A stretch of 64,000 bases of DNA, from NCBI GenBank assembly GCA_000433535.1, contig FR892666.1, positions 61,722 through 125,721 on the forward strand, in the 5' to 3' direction. Made by a program: the position numbers and the translations under genes. The notes under the pieces are model-generated. The model saw only the letters and a program-made list of their open reading frames with translations. It ran no database searches and was not told where the DNA came from. Source of the DNA: Dorea sp. CAG:317 (lineage in GTDB: Bacteria > Bacillota > Clostridia > Lachnospirales > Lachnospiraceae). Of the stretch, positions 52,636 through 61,425 are shown piece by piece (position 1 is the first letter of the stretch; each line of letters begins with the position of its first letter).

Positions 52636-53079
52636 CTACTGATTTGCGCGGTAAGCTTCGTCCGCACTGTACACATCGAACCCGCTGCCTTTCAAAATAT
52701 CCACAACCCGCGCCGGATCATCACTCTTTAACACTGCTGCCGCATCACTTCCATTTGCGAATGCATACATATATTCAATGTTGATCTCTCCTTCTACAAT
52801 CTGATGCATCGCTTTACTCAATGAGCCTGTCGCATGCGGTACACGCAGCGCTACTACATCGGTAAGCATGGATGTAATATCCGCATCCTTCAATGCCGCA
52901 CGTCCTTTCTGCGGGTCTGACACGATCATGCGAAGCATTCCATAATCAGAAGTATCTGCAAGGCTAAGTGCTACAATATTGACATCATTGTCTGCCAATA
53001 TGGATAAAACTTCGTCCAAACGACCTTCTCTATTTTCCAAAAATACAGACAACTGCTGAATGGTATTACTGATACTCAT
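52636..53079 (-). CDS. ACT domain protein (double ACT)
   Basis: The 147 residues contain two ACT repeats (about 7-75, IQQLSVFLENREGRLDEVLS; 80-140). Such proteins bind amino acids and, next to paaK/ior, are thought to sense aromatic or branched amino acids. A paralogue lies at 54453-54872. Last gene of the operon, 11 bases after paaK. Confidence 0.85.
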   Translation of the reverse strand: MSISNTIQQLSVFLENREGRLDEVLSILADNDVNIVALSLADTSDYGMLRMIVSDPQKGRAALKDADITSMLTDVVALRVPHATGSLSKAMHQIVEGEINIEYMYAFANGSDAAAVLKSDDPARVVDILKGSGFDVYSADEAYRANQ

Positions 53080-53090
53080 AATTCCCCTCC

Positions 53091-54422
53091 TTATAAATTC
53101 CTGTTATCAATGACACGTTTCGCTTTTCCTTCACTTCTCTGAATGGTCTTAGGCTCAACTAATTTTACTCTCACGGACACTCCGAGCGCCTGTTTCAAAA
53201 CTGCGCCCACTCTATTTTTCAATTCATCCAGTTTTCGGATCTCATCAGAGAAATATTTCTCGTCTACCTCAACCATTACGGTAAGTACATCCAGATTATT
53301 TTCACGATCTACGATCAACATATAATGCGGAGCCACGCCGCCGCCCATAGAAAGAAGCGCTGTCTCAACCTGTGTCGGGAATACATTGACACCGCGGATG
53401 ACTTTCATATCATCTGTACGTCCGGTGAATTTCTGAATTCTCGGAAGTGTTCTTCCACACTCACATGTATCACGCTCAATGCTTGTTAAGTCTTTGGTCC
53501 GATATCTCAGAAGCGGCATTCCTTCCTTGGCAAGTGTAGTAAATACAAGCTCTCCGGTCTCTCCGTCTGCACAGGCTGTGTGATCTGCCGGATTCAATAC
53601 TTCAGGATAGAAATAATCCTCGTAAACATGCAGCCCTTTGTGATGGATACAATCCATAGCCACGCCGGGACCGGTAACCTCACACAGACCATAAATGTCA
53701 AACGTATTAATGTGGAAAATACTCTCAATCTTCTTGCGCATCTCGTCCGTCCAAGGTTCTGCGCCGTTAATACTTACTTTAATTTTCAGTCTGTCTATAA
53801 CGCCCGCTTCCTGTGCTGCTTCTGCCAAATACATCGCATACGATGGGGTACATGCGAATGCAGTTGCTCCGAAGTCCTCCATACACATTAACTGTCTTTT
53901 TGTATTCCCTGACGACATAGGAATCGCCATTGCGCCAAGCGCACGTGCTCCGAAATCAAGTCCCAGACCTCCGGTAAACAATCCATATCCATAACAGATA
54001 TGAATGCGGTCAGAGGCATCAAGTCCTGCCATCGTCAGCGCTCTCGCCACACACTCTCCCCACACATCTACGTCTTTTTGCGTATAGGATGCCAAGGTCA
54101 GCTTCCCAGTCGTTCCTGAAGTCCCCTGTACTCTGACAATCTTCTCCTGTGGAACCGCCAAAAGACCAAATGGATAGTTATCTCTTAAATCCTCTTTTGT
54201 TGTAAATGGAAGTTTATTGATATCATCAATCCCTTTAATATCCCCCGGAAGAACTCCGAGTTCATCCATTTTTCTTCGGTAAAAGGCAACATTATCGTAT
54301 ACATTTTTCACTTGTTTTACAAGCCTTTCACTCTGCAGTGCATGCATCTCATCTCTGCTCATGCACTCAATCTTCGGATCTCTGATCTGTTCTTTCCAAT
54401 CTGTCAACGCTACTCCCGCCAT
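53091..54422 (-). CDS. paaK: Phenylacetate-CoA ligase (PaaK), copy 1
   Basis: An AMP-forming acid-CoA ligase of 443 residues. The phosphate loop is GTSGTTGKLTLASYT, then YGYGLFTGGLG, DIYGLCEVTGPG and RYRTKDL; the C-terminal domain ends in IQRSEGKAKRVIDNR. With IorAB in the operon it probably works in reverse, making ATP and the free aryl acid from the acyl-CoA, or activates such acids. Paralogue of the gene at 57206. Confidence 0.92.
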   Translation of the reverse strand: MAGVALTDWKEQIRDPKIECMSRDEMHALQSERLVKQVKNVYDNVAFYRRKMDELGVLPGDIKGIDDINKLPFTTKEDLRDNYPFGLLAVPQEKIVRVQGTSGTTGKLTLASYTQKDVDVWGECVARALTMAGLDASDRIHICYGYGLFTGGLGLDFGARALGAMAIPMSSGNTKRQLMCMEDFGATAFACTPSYAMYLAEAAQEAGVIDRLKIKVSINGAEPWTDEMRKKIESIFHINTFDIYGLCEVTGPGVAMDCIHHKGLHVYEDYFYPEVLNPADHTACADGETGELVFTTLAKEGMPLLRYRTKDLTSIERDTCECGRTLPRIQKFTGRTDDMKVIRGVNVFPTQVETALLSMGGGVAPHYMLIVDRENNLDVLTVMVEVDEKYFSDEIRKLDELKNRVGAVLKQALGVSVRVKLVEPKTIQRSEGKAKRVIDNRNL

Positions 54423-54452
54423 GCTTCTTCACTCTCCTTCTTTTGTCACACG

Positions 54453-54872
54453 CTATAAGTCATCTTCTTCTACAATCTTCACATTATATTTCTTTAAAAT
54501 CTGTGTCGCCTTTTCATAATCATCGGTCTGAAATACCATAACCGGTGCACGTCCGTCACGGATCACAAAAGAATAAATATAATTAATATTAAGCTTTCCT
54601 TCTGCCAATATGGATAACATCTGGTTTAAATTACCCTTTTTATCCTCCAGTTCAACCCCCATCACTTCGTGAACACTCACCACATATCCCCTCGCTGTGA
54701 GATATTCTTTTGCCTCCTGAGGTTTATCTACTACCAGACGAAGGATTCCAAAATCCGGTGCATCAAAATTGGCAACTGCCCGGATATTCACATGCGCCTC
54801 CGTCAATCTTGATGTTACTTCCATGAGACTTCCGGGTTTATTTTCTACAAGTACTGATAATTGTCTGATCAT
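54453..54872 (-). CDS. ACT domain protein (double ACT), paralogue
   Basis: I place the start at ATG 54872 (MIRQLSVLVENKPGSL), after AGGAGG, giving 139 residues; an ATG at 54905 would overlap iorB. It has two ACT repeats like the protein at 52636. It lies between iorB and paaK copy 1. An amino acid sensor role is an inference. Confidence 0.85.
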   Translation of the reverse strand: MIRQLSVLVENKPGSLMEVTSRLTEAHVNIRAVANFDAPDFGILRLVVDKPQEAKEYLTARGYVVSVHEVMGVELEDKKGNLNQMLSILAEGKLNINYIYSFVIRDGRAPVMVFQTDDYEKATQILKKYNVKIVEEDDL

Positions 54873-54882
54873 ACGGCACCTC

Positions 54883-55452
54883 CTACAATCCATATCCAAC
54901 ATCAAAAGCCTGTTTGTTCACGGCAATCGTTTTCGGCGGCACTGTATTTTCAATCACTTCATACCACTGCTCTTTTGTAAAATCCATGTGCTGTGCCGCA
55001 ACACCGAGCACGACTAAGTTAAACACTCTTGCATTTCCGATTTTCTTCGCTTCTTCTGTGGCATTTACCGTATAAACTTTGTGCTTTTGCTGTAATTGTT
55101 CTATGATTCCTTCCGGATACTCTGCTGCTCCGATCACGACCGGCATCGGATCGATTCTCCAGTCATTGACGATCAACGCTCCGTCTTTCTTTAAGAAATG
55201 TGCGTATCTCAAAGCTTCCAGACGTTCAAATGCAATAAGAACGTCCGCCTGCCCTTCCTCTACGATTGGTTCTGCAACTTTCTCTCCATAACGAACGAAT
55301 GTCACAACGCTTCCGCCTCTCTGAGCCATTCCGTGAACCTCTGACAGCTTCACATCATATCCCGCGCACGTTGCAATTCCTCCTAAAACTCTGCTGGTAA
55401 GAAGTGTTCCCTGACCGCCCACACCGACGATCATAATATTTTTTGCAGCCAT
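54883..55452 (-). CDS. iorB: Indolepyruvate:ferredoxin oxidoreductase, beta subunit
   Basis: The gamma/beta-domain subunit, 189 residues, starts NIMIVGVGGQGTLLTSRVLG, a characteristic Rossmann-like motif, followed by VHGMAQRGGSVVTFVRYG. It pairs with IorA, whose stop codon shares one base with the start here. The complex oxidises aryl pyruvates to aryl-acetyl-CoA with ferredoxin. Confidence 0.94.
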   Translation of the reverse strand: MAAKNIMIVGVGGQGTLLTSRVLGGIATCAGYDVKLSEVHGMAQRGGSVVTFVRYGEKVAEPIVEEGQADVLIAFERLEALRYAHFLKKDGALIVNDWRIDPMPVVIGAAEYPEGIIEQLQQKHKVYTVNATEEAKKIGNARVFNLVVLGVAAQHMDFTKEQWYEVIENTVPPKTIAVNKQAFDVGYGL

Positions 55453-57203
55453 TACTTTCCCTCCTTTACCAATTCGATCGCATTGAATTTACACAGACGT
55501 TCACACAATCCACAGCCGGTACACATAGTATCGTCAATATGAATCGTTCCATCTTCATTTCTTGTCATTGCCGGGCAGCCCGGTTTCATGCACATCCCGC
55601 ATTTCTTACATTTATCCGCATGAGCAATGTACAATGGTTTCTTGCCTTTTGTAAGCAATACACACGGACTCTTCGTAATGATCACGGATACTTCATCCTT
55701 TGCTACTTCCTCTTTGACCGTCTTCTCCAGTGTATCAATGTCAAAGGCATTGACTTCGATTACATTTTTCACACCCATTGCTCTGCAAAGCGCCGGTATG
55801 TCAATGGCGTAAGTCGGATCTCCCTGAAGTGTTTTACCGGTTGCCGCATGATCCTGATGTCCTGTCATTCCGGTTGTGGAGTTGTCAAGAATCATCACCG
55901 TACCGGTTGCATGATTATATACCATATTCATAAGTGAATTTACGCCGGTATGTAAAAAGGTGGAATCACCGATCACAGCTACCCAGTTCTTAATATAGTC
56001 TTTGCCCTTTGCCTTTTCCATTCCATGAAGCGTAGAAATACTGGAACCCATACACATCGTTGTGTCTACCACACTCAACGGCGCTACCGCACCAAGTGTA
56101 TAACATCCGATATCTCCTGCCGCGTGCATTTTCAACTTATTCAATACATGGTACACACTTCTGTGCGGACAGCCCGGACATAGAATCGGGGGTCTTCCGG
56201 GTACTTGTGCCGCTTCGTCAAGGTCAGGATTTTCTTTCAAAATTGCTTTTCTTAAAAGATTTGCACTGTATTCTCCCTGCTCTGTGAGTATTTCTTTGCC
56301 GACTGCAGGAATTCCCCATGCCCTTACCTGTTCCTCAATTACCGGATCAAGTTCCTCCACGATATACAAGGTGTCAACTTTGGATGCAAACTCTTCAATC
56401 AATTTCTTCGGAAGCGGATTCACAAGTCCAAGCTTTAACACAGATGCTTCCGGCAACGCTTCCTTTACATACTGATATGGAATTCCGCTTGTGATCACTC
56501 CTATCTTTGTATCACACATTTCGACTCTGTTGATTGGAAGTGTATTTGCCGCTTCTGCAAGTTCCTGATTCCGCTTTTCGATTTCCACATGGCGAAGCTT
56601 TGCATTTCCCGGCATCATGACATTCTTTCTAATATCTTTGACATATGCTTTATCTTCCACATCTGTCCGTTCCTCCAGTTCCACAACGCCCTGAGAGTGC
56701 GCAAGTCTTGTCGTTGTCCGATAGACGAAAGGACGGTCAAATTTTTCACTTAATTCAAATGCAAGCTTCATAAATTCTTTTGCTTCTGCACTGTCAGATG
56801 GTTCTAAAACCGGAAGTTTTGCCGCGCGGGCTACCATTCTGGTATCCTGTTCATTCTGGGAACTGTAGAGTCCCGGATCATCTGCAACTACAATGACCAG
56901 ACCTCCGTTTACCCCCATATAAGATACGCTGTATGTCGGGTCTGCCGCTACGTTGAAGCCCACATGCTTCATACATGCCATCGCTCTTGTTCCCGCAAGC
57001 GATGCACCTACCGCTACCTCTGTCGCTACTTTCTCATTTGGTGACCATTCGCAATAGAGATCTTCCTTGTACTGTACAAGATATTCACTGATCTCCGTGC
57101 TTGGTGTCCCCGGATATGCAGCAGAAACTTTTACTCCCGCCTCATAAGCTCCTCTGGCAATCGCTTCATTGCCGAGCATGATTACTTTCTTTTTATCCGC
57201 CAT
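55452..57203 (-). CDS. iorA: Indolepyruvate:ferredoxin oxidoreductase, alpha subunit
   Basis: The large TPP-dependent subunit, 583 residues. The N-terminal pyrimidine-binding domain has AAYPGTPSTEISEYL; the TPP-binding region is GDSTFLHTGVNSLMNMV and LDNSTTGMTGHQDH. The C-terminal ferredoxin has CKKCGMCMKPGCP and CTGCGLCERLC. Three bases separate it from paaK copy 2. Confidence 0.96.
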   Translation of the reverse strand: MADKKKVIMLGNEAIARGAYEAGVKVSAAYPGTPSTEISEYLVQYKEDLYCEWSPNEKVATEVAVGASLAGTRAMACMKHVGFNVAADPTYSVSYMGVNGGLVIVVADDPGLYSSQNEQDTRMVARAAKLPVLEPSDSAEAKEFMKLAFELSEKFDRPFVYRTTTRLAHSQGVVELEERTDVEDKAYVKDIRKNVMMPGNAKLRHVEIEKRNQELAEAANTLPINRVEMCDTKIGVITSGIPYQYVKEALPEASVLKLGLVNPLPKKLIEEFASKVDTLYIVEELDPVIEEQVRAWGIPAVGKEILTEQGEYSANLLRKAILKENPDLDEAAQVPGRPPILCPGCPHRSVYHVLNKLKMHAAGDIGCYTLGAVAPLSVVDTTMCMGSSISTLHGMEKAKGKDYIKNWVAVIGDSTFLHTGVNSLMNMVYNHATGTVMILDNSTTGMTGHQDHAATGKTLQGDPTYAIDIPALCRAMGVKNVIEVNAFDIDTLEKTVKEEVAKDEVSVIITKSPCVLLTKGKKPLYIAHADKCKKCGMCMKPGCPAMTRNEDGTIHIDDTMCTGCGLCERLCKFNAIELVKEGK

Positions 57204-57205
57204 TT

Positions 57206-58516
57206 TTATAATCCATCCTTTCGTAAATCTGTCACTCTCTTTGCTTTTCCTTCAAATCTCTGAAGAGAATATGGCGCTACCAGTTTGATTCTTGTAGCTA
57301 ATCCAAGCTGCGCCTTTAATTCCTTCACAATCCGCTGTTCTAATTCACTTAACTTACTGTAACTGTCAAGCAGTCTGTGATCTACCAGCTCTACGGAGAT
57401 CGTCATAACATCCAGTCGATTCTTGCGTTCTACTACAATCTCATAATGAGGACCAATCTCAGGAATCTGAAGCAATACTTCTTCAATCTGCGTTGGGAAT
57501 ACATTCACGCCGCGGATGACAAGCATATCGTCTGCCCGTCCGGACAGATTCTCCATACGGACCGTTGTTCTTCCACATTTACAAGGTTCGTAAAAAAGTC
57601 TTGTCAAATCTCCGGTTCTGTAACGCACCAGCGGGAGCGCTTCTTTCCCAAGGCAGGTAATGACCAGCTCTCCTTTCTCACCTGCCGGAAGCACTTCCCC
57701 GGTCTTCGGATCGATCACTTCCGGTATAAACCAGTCTTCATTGATATGCATACCGCACAGTTCTTCACACTCTCCTGCAACTCCCGGACCGCACAATTCA
57801 CTCATTCCGTAGTTTTGCGTACAAAGGAATTTCTCTCCCCATACTTTGTGCATCTCATCACGCATAGGTTCTGTCATTCCTTCTCCGCCGAACAGACCGA
57901 TATGTACTTTCAAGTCTTTCTCCGGGTCCAGCCCCCTTGCTCTTATCTCTTCTCCAAGATGCAGTGCATACGAAGGCGTTGCAACAAGCAGCGTAGTTCC
58001 TACATCCTGCATGAACATAATCTGTTTTTTTGTATTTCCGGAAGACATTGGGATTACCGCAGCTCCAAGCTTCTCCAGTCCTCCGTGGAGACCTAACGCT
58101 CCTGTGAAGGTTCCGTAGCCAAATGCGATCTGCGCCACATCATCCGGTGTTGCGCCTCCCATACATGCAATTCTTGCCACGTTGTTCAGCCAGTTATCAA
58201 GGTCCTTCTTCGTATATCCTACTACCGTCGGTTTCCCGGTTGTCCCTGAACTTGCGTGAAAACGTACCAGATCCTTTTTCTCTACTGCAAATAGTCCGGT
58301 TGGATAGTTATCTCTAAAATCTGCTTTATATGTAAATGGCATTTTCTTCAGATCGCTCAGACTCTGAATGTCATCCGGTTTCACTTGTGCTTCATCCATT
58401 TTCCTACGATATGGCTCTACTTTCTCATAGATATAGCTTACGGTTTCTTTTAACCGTGCCAGCTGAATCTTCTCAATCTCACGTCTTGGCAGTGTCTCTT
58501 CCTTCGCCCAAATCAT
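57206..58516 (-). CDS. paaK: Phenylacetate-CoA ligase (PaaK), copy 2
   Basis: I place the start at ATG 58516 (MIWAKEETLPRREIEKIQ) after AAGGAGGAG; an upstream in-frame ATG would add 30 unlike residues. The 436 residues have ASSGTTGKPTVVGYT, FGYGTFTGALG, YGMSELCGPG and RYRTGDL. First gene of the operon with iorA. The two PaaK copies differ enough to have separate substrates. Confidence 0.93.
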   Translation of the reverse strand: MIWAKEETLPRREIEKIQLARLKETVSYIYEKVEPYRRKMDEAQVKPDDIQSLSDLKKMPFTYKADFRDNYPTGLFAVEKKDLVRFHASSGTTGKPTVVGYTKKDLDNWLNNVARIACMGGATPDDVAQIAFGYGTFTGALGLHGGLEKLGAAVIPMSSGNTKKQIMFMQDVGTTLLVATPSYALHLGEEIRARGLDPEKDLKVHIGLFGGEGMTEPMRDEMHKVWGEKFLCTQNYGMSELCGPGVAGECEELCGMHINEDWFIPEVIDPKTGEVLPAGEKGELVITCLGKEALPLVRYRTGDLTRLFYEPCKCGRTTVRMENLSGRADDMLVIRGVNVFPTQIEEVLLQIPEIGPHYEIVVERKNRLDVMTISVELVDHRLLDSYSKLSELEQRIVKELKAQLGLATRIKLVAPYSLQRFEGKAKRVTDLRKDGL

Positions 58517-58556
58517 AGTATCTCCTCCTTCATACTTCCAAGTTATCAGCTTATAC

Positions 58557-58597
58557 TGAAAAAACAGCCGCAAGTATTTTCTTACGACTGTTTTAGT
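58557..58597 (-). terminator. Terminator after the pyridoxamine-oxidase-like gene
   Basis: AACAGTCGTAAG and CTTGCGGCTGTT pair with two G-U pairs and are followed by TTTTTTC on the minus strand. It insulates the paaK-ior operon. Confidence 0.8.
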
Positions 58598-58641
58598 ATA
58601 GCACATTACTTTCGCAAGTTAAAGCATTAAGTTGCGAAAAT

Positions 58642-59127
58642 TTATTTATTTTTTGAATGCCTTTTACATGTATAAGTGTCCAGATCAATTTTCAAAACCG
58701 TCACAGACTCCACAAGCTTCGGATTCATTTCGGACTCGTCAAATATTTTTCCCGTTTGATGTTCCATGATTTTCCCGAGCGCCTCTTTCTTCTTGTACGT
58801 TTCTTCCACAATTTTCGCATGCCCGTTTCCGATGAGACTGGCATAATAATAACTGTATTGACAGGCAAGGTCTCCTTCTGCCAACTCATGGTGACAGTCC
58901 ATCTCAATACCGACTTTTGCATTTTTCCTGATCAGATCAATCTTACGGCCTTCCCCTGCACAGTGAATATAAAGAGTCAGCTCTTTTCCCTTCATATCGT
59001 ACCCGAAATTCACCGGTACAATGTAGACTTCTCCTTCCTCACAGAATCCAAGGCGGCATACTTTACACGCTTCAACAATGTCTCTGATCTCATTGGGTTC
59101 GACCACTTCTCTTTCTCGTCTTCTCAC
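58642..59127 (-). CDS. Pyridoxamine 5'-phosphate oxidase family protein (NimA-like)
   Basis: A split-barrel flavin-binding protein of 161 residues: EACKVCRLGFCEEGEVYIVPVNFGY and ELTLYIHCAGEGRKIDLIRKN are typical of the NimA/FMN-binding PNPOx group. It would bind FMN and reduce small molecules; the substrate is unknown. The GTG start follows GGAGGGAAG. It probably shares a transcript with the upstream methyltransferase gene (17-base gap). Confidence 0.85.
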   Translation of the reverse strand: MRRREREVVEPNEIRDIVEACKVCRLGFCEEGEVYIVPVNFGYDMKGKELTLYIHCAGEGRKIDLIRKNAKVGIEMDCHHELAEGDLACQYSYYYASLIGNGHAKIVEETYKKKEALGKIMEHQTGKIFDESEMNPKLVESVTVLKIDLDTYTCKRHSKNK

Positions 59128-59144
59128 GTTTCTTCCCTCCTTAT

Positions 59145-59729
59145 TTACTCCTTGAATATAAATACCGGCATCGGCGGATTGTTCCCTCTGTTAAAATATG
59201 TATTTTGAATAACGGTATACTCTCTCGCCGGTAAGCTTCTCAAATATTCCAAGATGGCATCTTTTTCTTCAAATCCGGTATCTCCTCCGCTGTAAATGCA
59301 AAGGCTCATCATTCCGCCATGTTTTAATATCTTAAGACCTTTTTTAATTGCCTCTACACTCGTTGTCTTCTGTGTGGCTATCTGATGGTCTCCCCCGGGC
59401 AGGTACCCGAAATTAAAACATATCACATCTGCCGTCTCTTGCCCGGCATACTCATCCATATGCTCGTGACCGCCAAAAATCAACTGAACGCTGCCATCTT
59501 CATACAGTTTCCGCCCGATTTCGTGATCTCTCAGCAACTTCTCAGTTGCTTCCAGTGCCTCTTTTTGGATGTCAAATGCAAGAATATGTCCTTCATCTCC
59601 CGCAAGTTCACAAAAGAATCTCGTGTCGTTTCCCTTCCCCATAGTTGCGTCAATGTAAAAACCCCCTCGAACCGCCTGGGAGCGAATGATCTCATGGCAC
59701 CAATGGGTGATCTGTGATTGTTTGCTCAT
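59145..59729 (-). CDS. mnmM: SAM-dependent methyltransferase, MnmM/YtqB family
   Basis: The 194 residues have the SAM motif FYIDATMGKGNDTRFF, then CFNFGYLPGGDHQIATQ and the ending FNRGNNPPMPVF, which match the YtqB/rRNA_methylase family. As I recall, B. subtilis YtqB was shown to be MnmM, which methylates the wobble modification nm5s2U in tRNA to mnm5s2U. AAGGAGAG precedes the ATG. It lies between mgtE and the flavin-binding gene. Confidence 0.82.
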   Translation of the reverse strand: MSKQSQITHWCHEIIRSQAVRGGFYIDATMGKGNDTRFFCELAGDEGHILAFDIQKEALEATEKLLRDHEIGRKLYEDGSVQLIFGGHEHMDEYAGQETADVICFNFGYLPGGDHQIATQKTTSVEAIKKGLKILKHGGMMSLCIYSGGDTGFEEKDAILEYLRSLPAREYTVIQNTYFNRGNNPPMPVFIFKE

Positions 59730-59756
59730 TTTTCGTTCTCTCCTTCTATATGTTCT

Positions 59757-61091
59757 CTACGATATATGAAACATCAATGTAGCAATCTGAAAATATATGA
59801 CAATGGAACAGGTATCAACAATCGTTGTGATCAACGGAGACGCCATGATCGCAGGGTCCATGCGAAGACGTTTTGCGAGGATTGGAAGGATGCATCCCAC
59901 CAACTTTGCAATCACGATCGTTACTACAAGCGAAGCCGCTACCACAACAGCCATGGGAAGATTTTTATATACCCAGAAAATGCGAACCCCATTTGCCAAT
60001 GCCAGAACAACTCCCACAACGATCGCAACCCGGAATTCTTTCCAAAGTATCGTAAAAAAGTCTGAAAAATGAAGCTCATCTACCGCCAGTCCGCGAATGA
60101 TCAGTGTGGAACTCTGGGAACCACAATTTCCGCCCGTATCCATAAGCATCGGGATAAAGGATACTAAGAGCGGGATTGCAGTAAATGCATTCTCATATTT
60201 CGTTATGATCGCACCTGTAATTGTTGCGGAAAACATTAAGATCAAAAGCCATAAAATTCTGTGTCTCGCATGTTCGAGCACGGATGTCTTAAGGTAAGAC
60301 TCCTCACTGGAAGCGATTGCCGCCATCTTATGGATATCCTCGGTCGTTTCTTCGGTCAACACATCAATCGCATCGTCAAATGTTACTATCCCGACAATAT
60401 AGCCCTCCTGATCTAAGACAGGAATCGCGATCAAATCATATTTACGGAATAATTTCGCAGCATCCTCCCTGTCATCTGTGGTGCGGATGAAGATATAATT
60501 TTCTTCCATCAGTTCCTTCACCTGCGTATCTCCGTCATTGGTCAACAATGCTTCTGCCGTAACAATCCCGCACAGCTTCCTTTTCTCCACTACATAACAA
60601 GTGTACACCGTTTCACTGTGGATTCCTATCGTACGGATTTTATCCAAGGTCTGCTGCACTGTCATCTGCAAAGTAACGTCAATATACTCCACGGTCATAA
60701 TGCTTCCTGCGCTGTCCTCCGGATATTTCAGCAGGCGGTTGATATCTGCCCTTGTATCCTGACTCACCTGATCCAGCAGGTGATTGACTACATTTGCCGG
60801 CATATCCTCCAAGAGATCCACCGCATCATCTGTATACATGGCATCCAGGATCAATCGGATCTCCTGACTTGTGAAAGACTGAAGCAGCACCTGTCTCTGG
60901 TCATCATCCATGTAAGAAAATACTTCTGCCGCCTTATCTTTATCAATCATCCGAAACACAAATGCAAGATCTTTATCTTCCATATCCAGTAAAAGTTCTG
61001 CCAGATCCACCGAATTATATTCTGACAGGACTTTTTTCAGTTCTAAATATTTCTTATCTGTTAATAATTCAAGTAAAATGTTTTTTGCCAT
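59757..61091 (-). CDS. mgtE: Magnesium transporter MgtE
   Basis: A Mg2+ channel of 444 residues: an N-terminal Mg-sensing superhelix (LLELLTDKKYLELKKVL), a CBS pair (~130-260) and five transmembrane helices with SFIPMLMDTGGNCGSQSS. I place the start at ATG 61091 (MAKNILLELL), after AGGAGGGCGTAATT; the longer in-frame extension lies in the leader, so it is untranslated. The ~285-base leader carries a short ORF, a hairpin and a terminator (see those entries). Confidence 0.95.
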   Translation of the reverse strand: MAKNILLELLTDKKYLELKKVLSEYNSVDLAELLLDMEDKDLAFVFRMIDKDKAAEVFSYMDDDQRQVLLQSFTSQEIRLILDAMYTDDAVDLLEDMPANVVNHLLDQVSQDTRADINRLLKYPEDSAGSIMTVEYIDVTLQMTVQQTLDKIRTIGIHSETVYTCYVVEKRKLCGIVTAEALLTNDGDTQVKELMEENYIFIRTTDDREDAAKLFRKYDLIAIPVLDQEGYIVGIVTFDDAIDVLTEETTEDIHKMAAIASSEESYLKTSVLEHARHRILWLLILMFSATITGAIITKYENAFTAIPLLVSFIPMLMDTGGNCGSQSSTLIIRGLAVDELHFSDFFTILWKEFRVAIVVGVVLALANGVRIFWVYKNLPMAVVVAASLVVTIVIAKLVGCILPILAKRLRMDPAIMASPLITTIVDTCSIVIYFQIATLMFHIS

Positions 61092-61134
61092 AATTACGCC
61101 CTCCTGTTTTAAGCCGCAGTATTTCCAACACTTT

Positions 61135-61192
61135 TCCAAAAAAGGGCATAAAAATACTGCCTGATCCATCGAGTTTCTCACGGACAGGCAGT
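61135..61192 (-). terminator. Attenuator-like terminator in the mgtE leader
   Basis: On the minus strand ACTGCCTG-TCC pairs with GGA-CAGGCAGT (one bulge) and is followed by ATTTTTA and a later run of six Ts. It lies between the leader ORF and mgtE, so it can switch mgtE off unless relieved. Confidence 0.75.
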
Positions 61193-61213
61193 TTCTGCAC
61201 ATCTATCACCACA

Positions 61214-61254
61214 CCTTTATCACATCTGTGTTCCTTAAGTTCATGCGATAAAGG
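61214..61254 (-). other. Hairpin overlapping the leader ORF stop codon
   Basis: CCTTTATCGCA (61244-61254 on the minus strand) pairs with TGTGATAAAGG (61214-61224), 11 bp with one G-U pair. Its 5' arm contains the last codons of the leader ORF and the stop lies at the loop edge, so a ribosome at the stop would open it. Confidence 0.6.
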
Positions 61255-61336
61255 CGCTGCAAGAAGGCAGACTCATAGCATTGCCATATCCGTTCAACAA
61301 TATGTAATTCCAACTTCGCGCCGAATTACCGTCCAT
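61241..61336 (-). CDS. 31-residue leader peptide upstream of mgtE
   Basis: ATG 61336 follows a near-perfect ribosome site AAAGGAGG (7 bases spacing). The peptide contains SARSWNYILLNGYGNAMSLP and ends SCSAFIA. The strong start, the position between promoter and terminator, and the hairpin at the stop codon suggest a regulatory leader ORF. I do not recognise the peptide, and it has no consecutive proline, aspartate or glutamate codons like the enterobacterial mgtL type. Its role is an inference. Confidence 0.6.
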   Translation of the reverse strand: MDGNSARSWNYILLNGYGNAMSLPSCSAFIA

Positions 61337-61383
61337 GGTCTTACCTCCTTTTTCATTTATCCTATTTTTCTATTTGCTCGTTC

Positions 61384-61412
61384 AGTATACCCAAAAAATC
61401 CGGGAAAGTCAA
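61384..61412 (-). promoter_or_regulatory. Promoter of the mgtE transcript
   Basis: TTGACT and TATACT on the minus strand, exactly 17 bases apart, a near-consensus SigA promoter. Transcription would begin near 61377. Confidence 0.8.
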
Positions 61413-61417
61413 CCCGG
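61393..61417 (-). terminator. Terminator of the EamA gene
   Basis: CCGGG and CCCGG flank an 8-base loop and are followed by ATTTTTT on the minus strand. It overlaps the mgtE promoter box, so the two signals share DNA. Confidence 0.7.
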
Positions 61418-61425
61418 CGTCTTTC

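Noticed and set aside
61092..61202. Upstream extension of MgtE
   Set aside because: The residues come from the leader and its terminator hairpin; AGGAGGG marks the ATG at 61091.
61092..61380. M-box (Mg2+) riboswitch upstream of mgtE
   Set aside because: I looked for the conserved M-box words and did not find them. A covariance-model search would be decisive.
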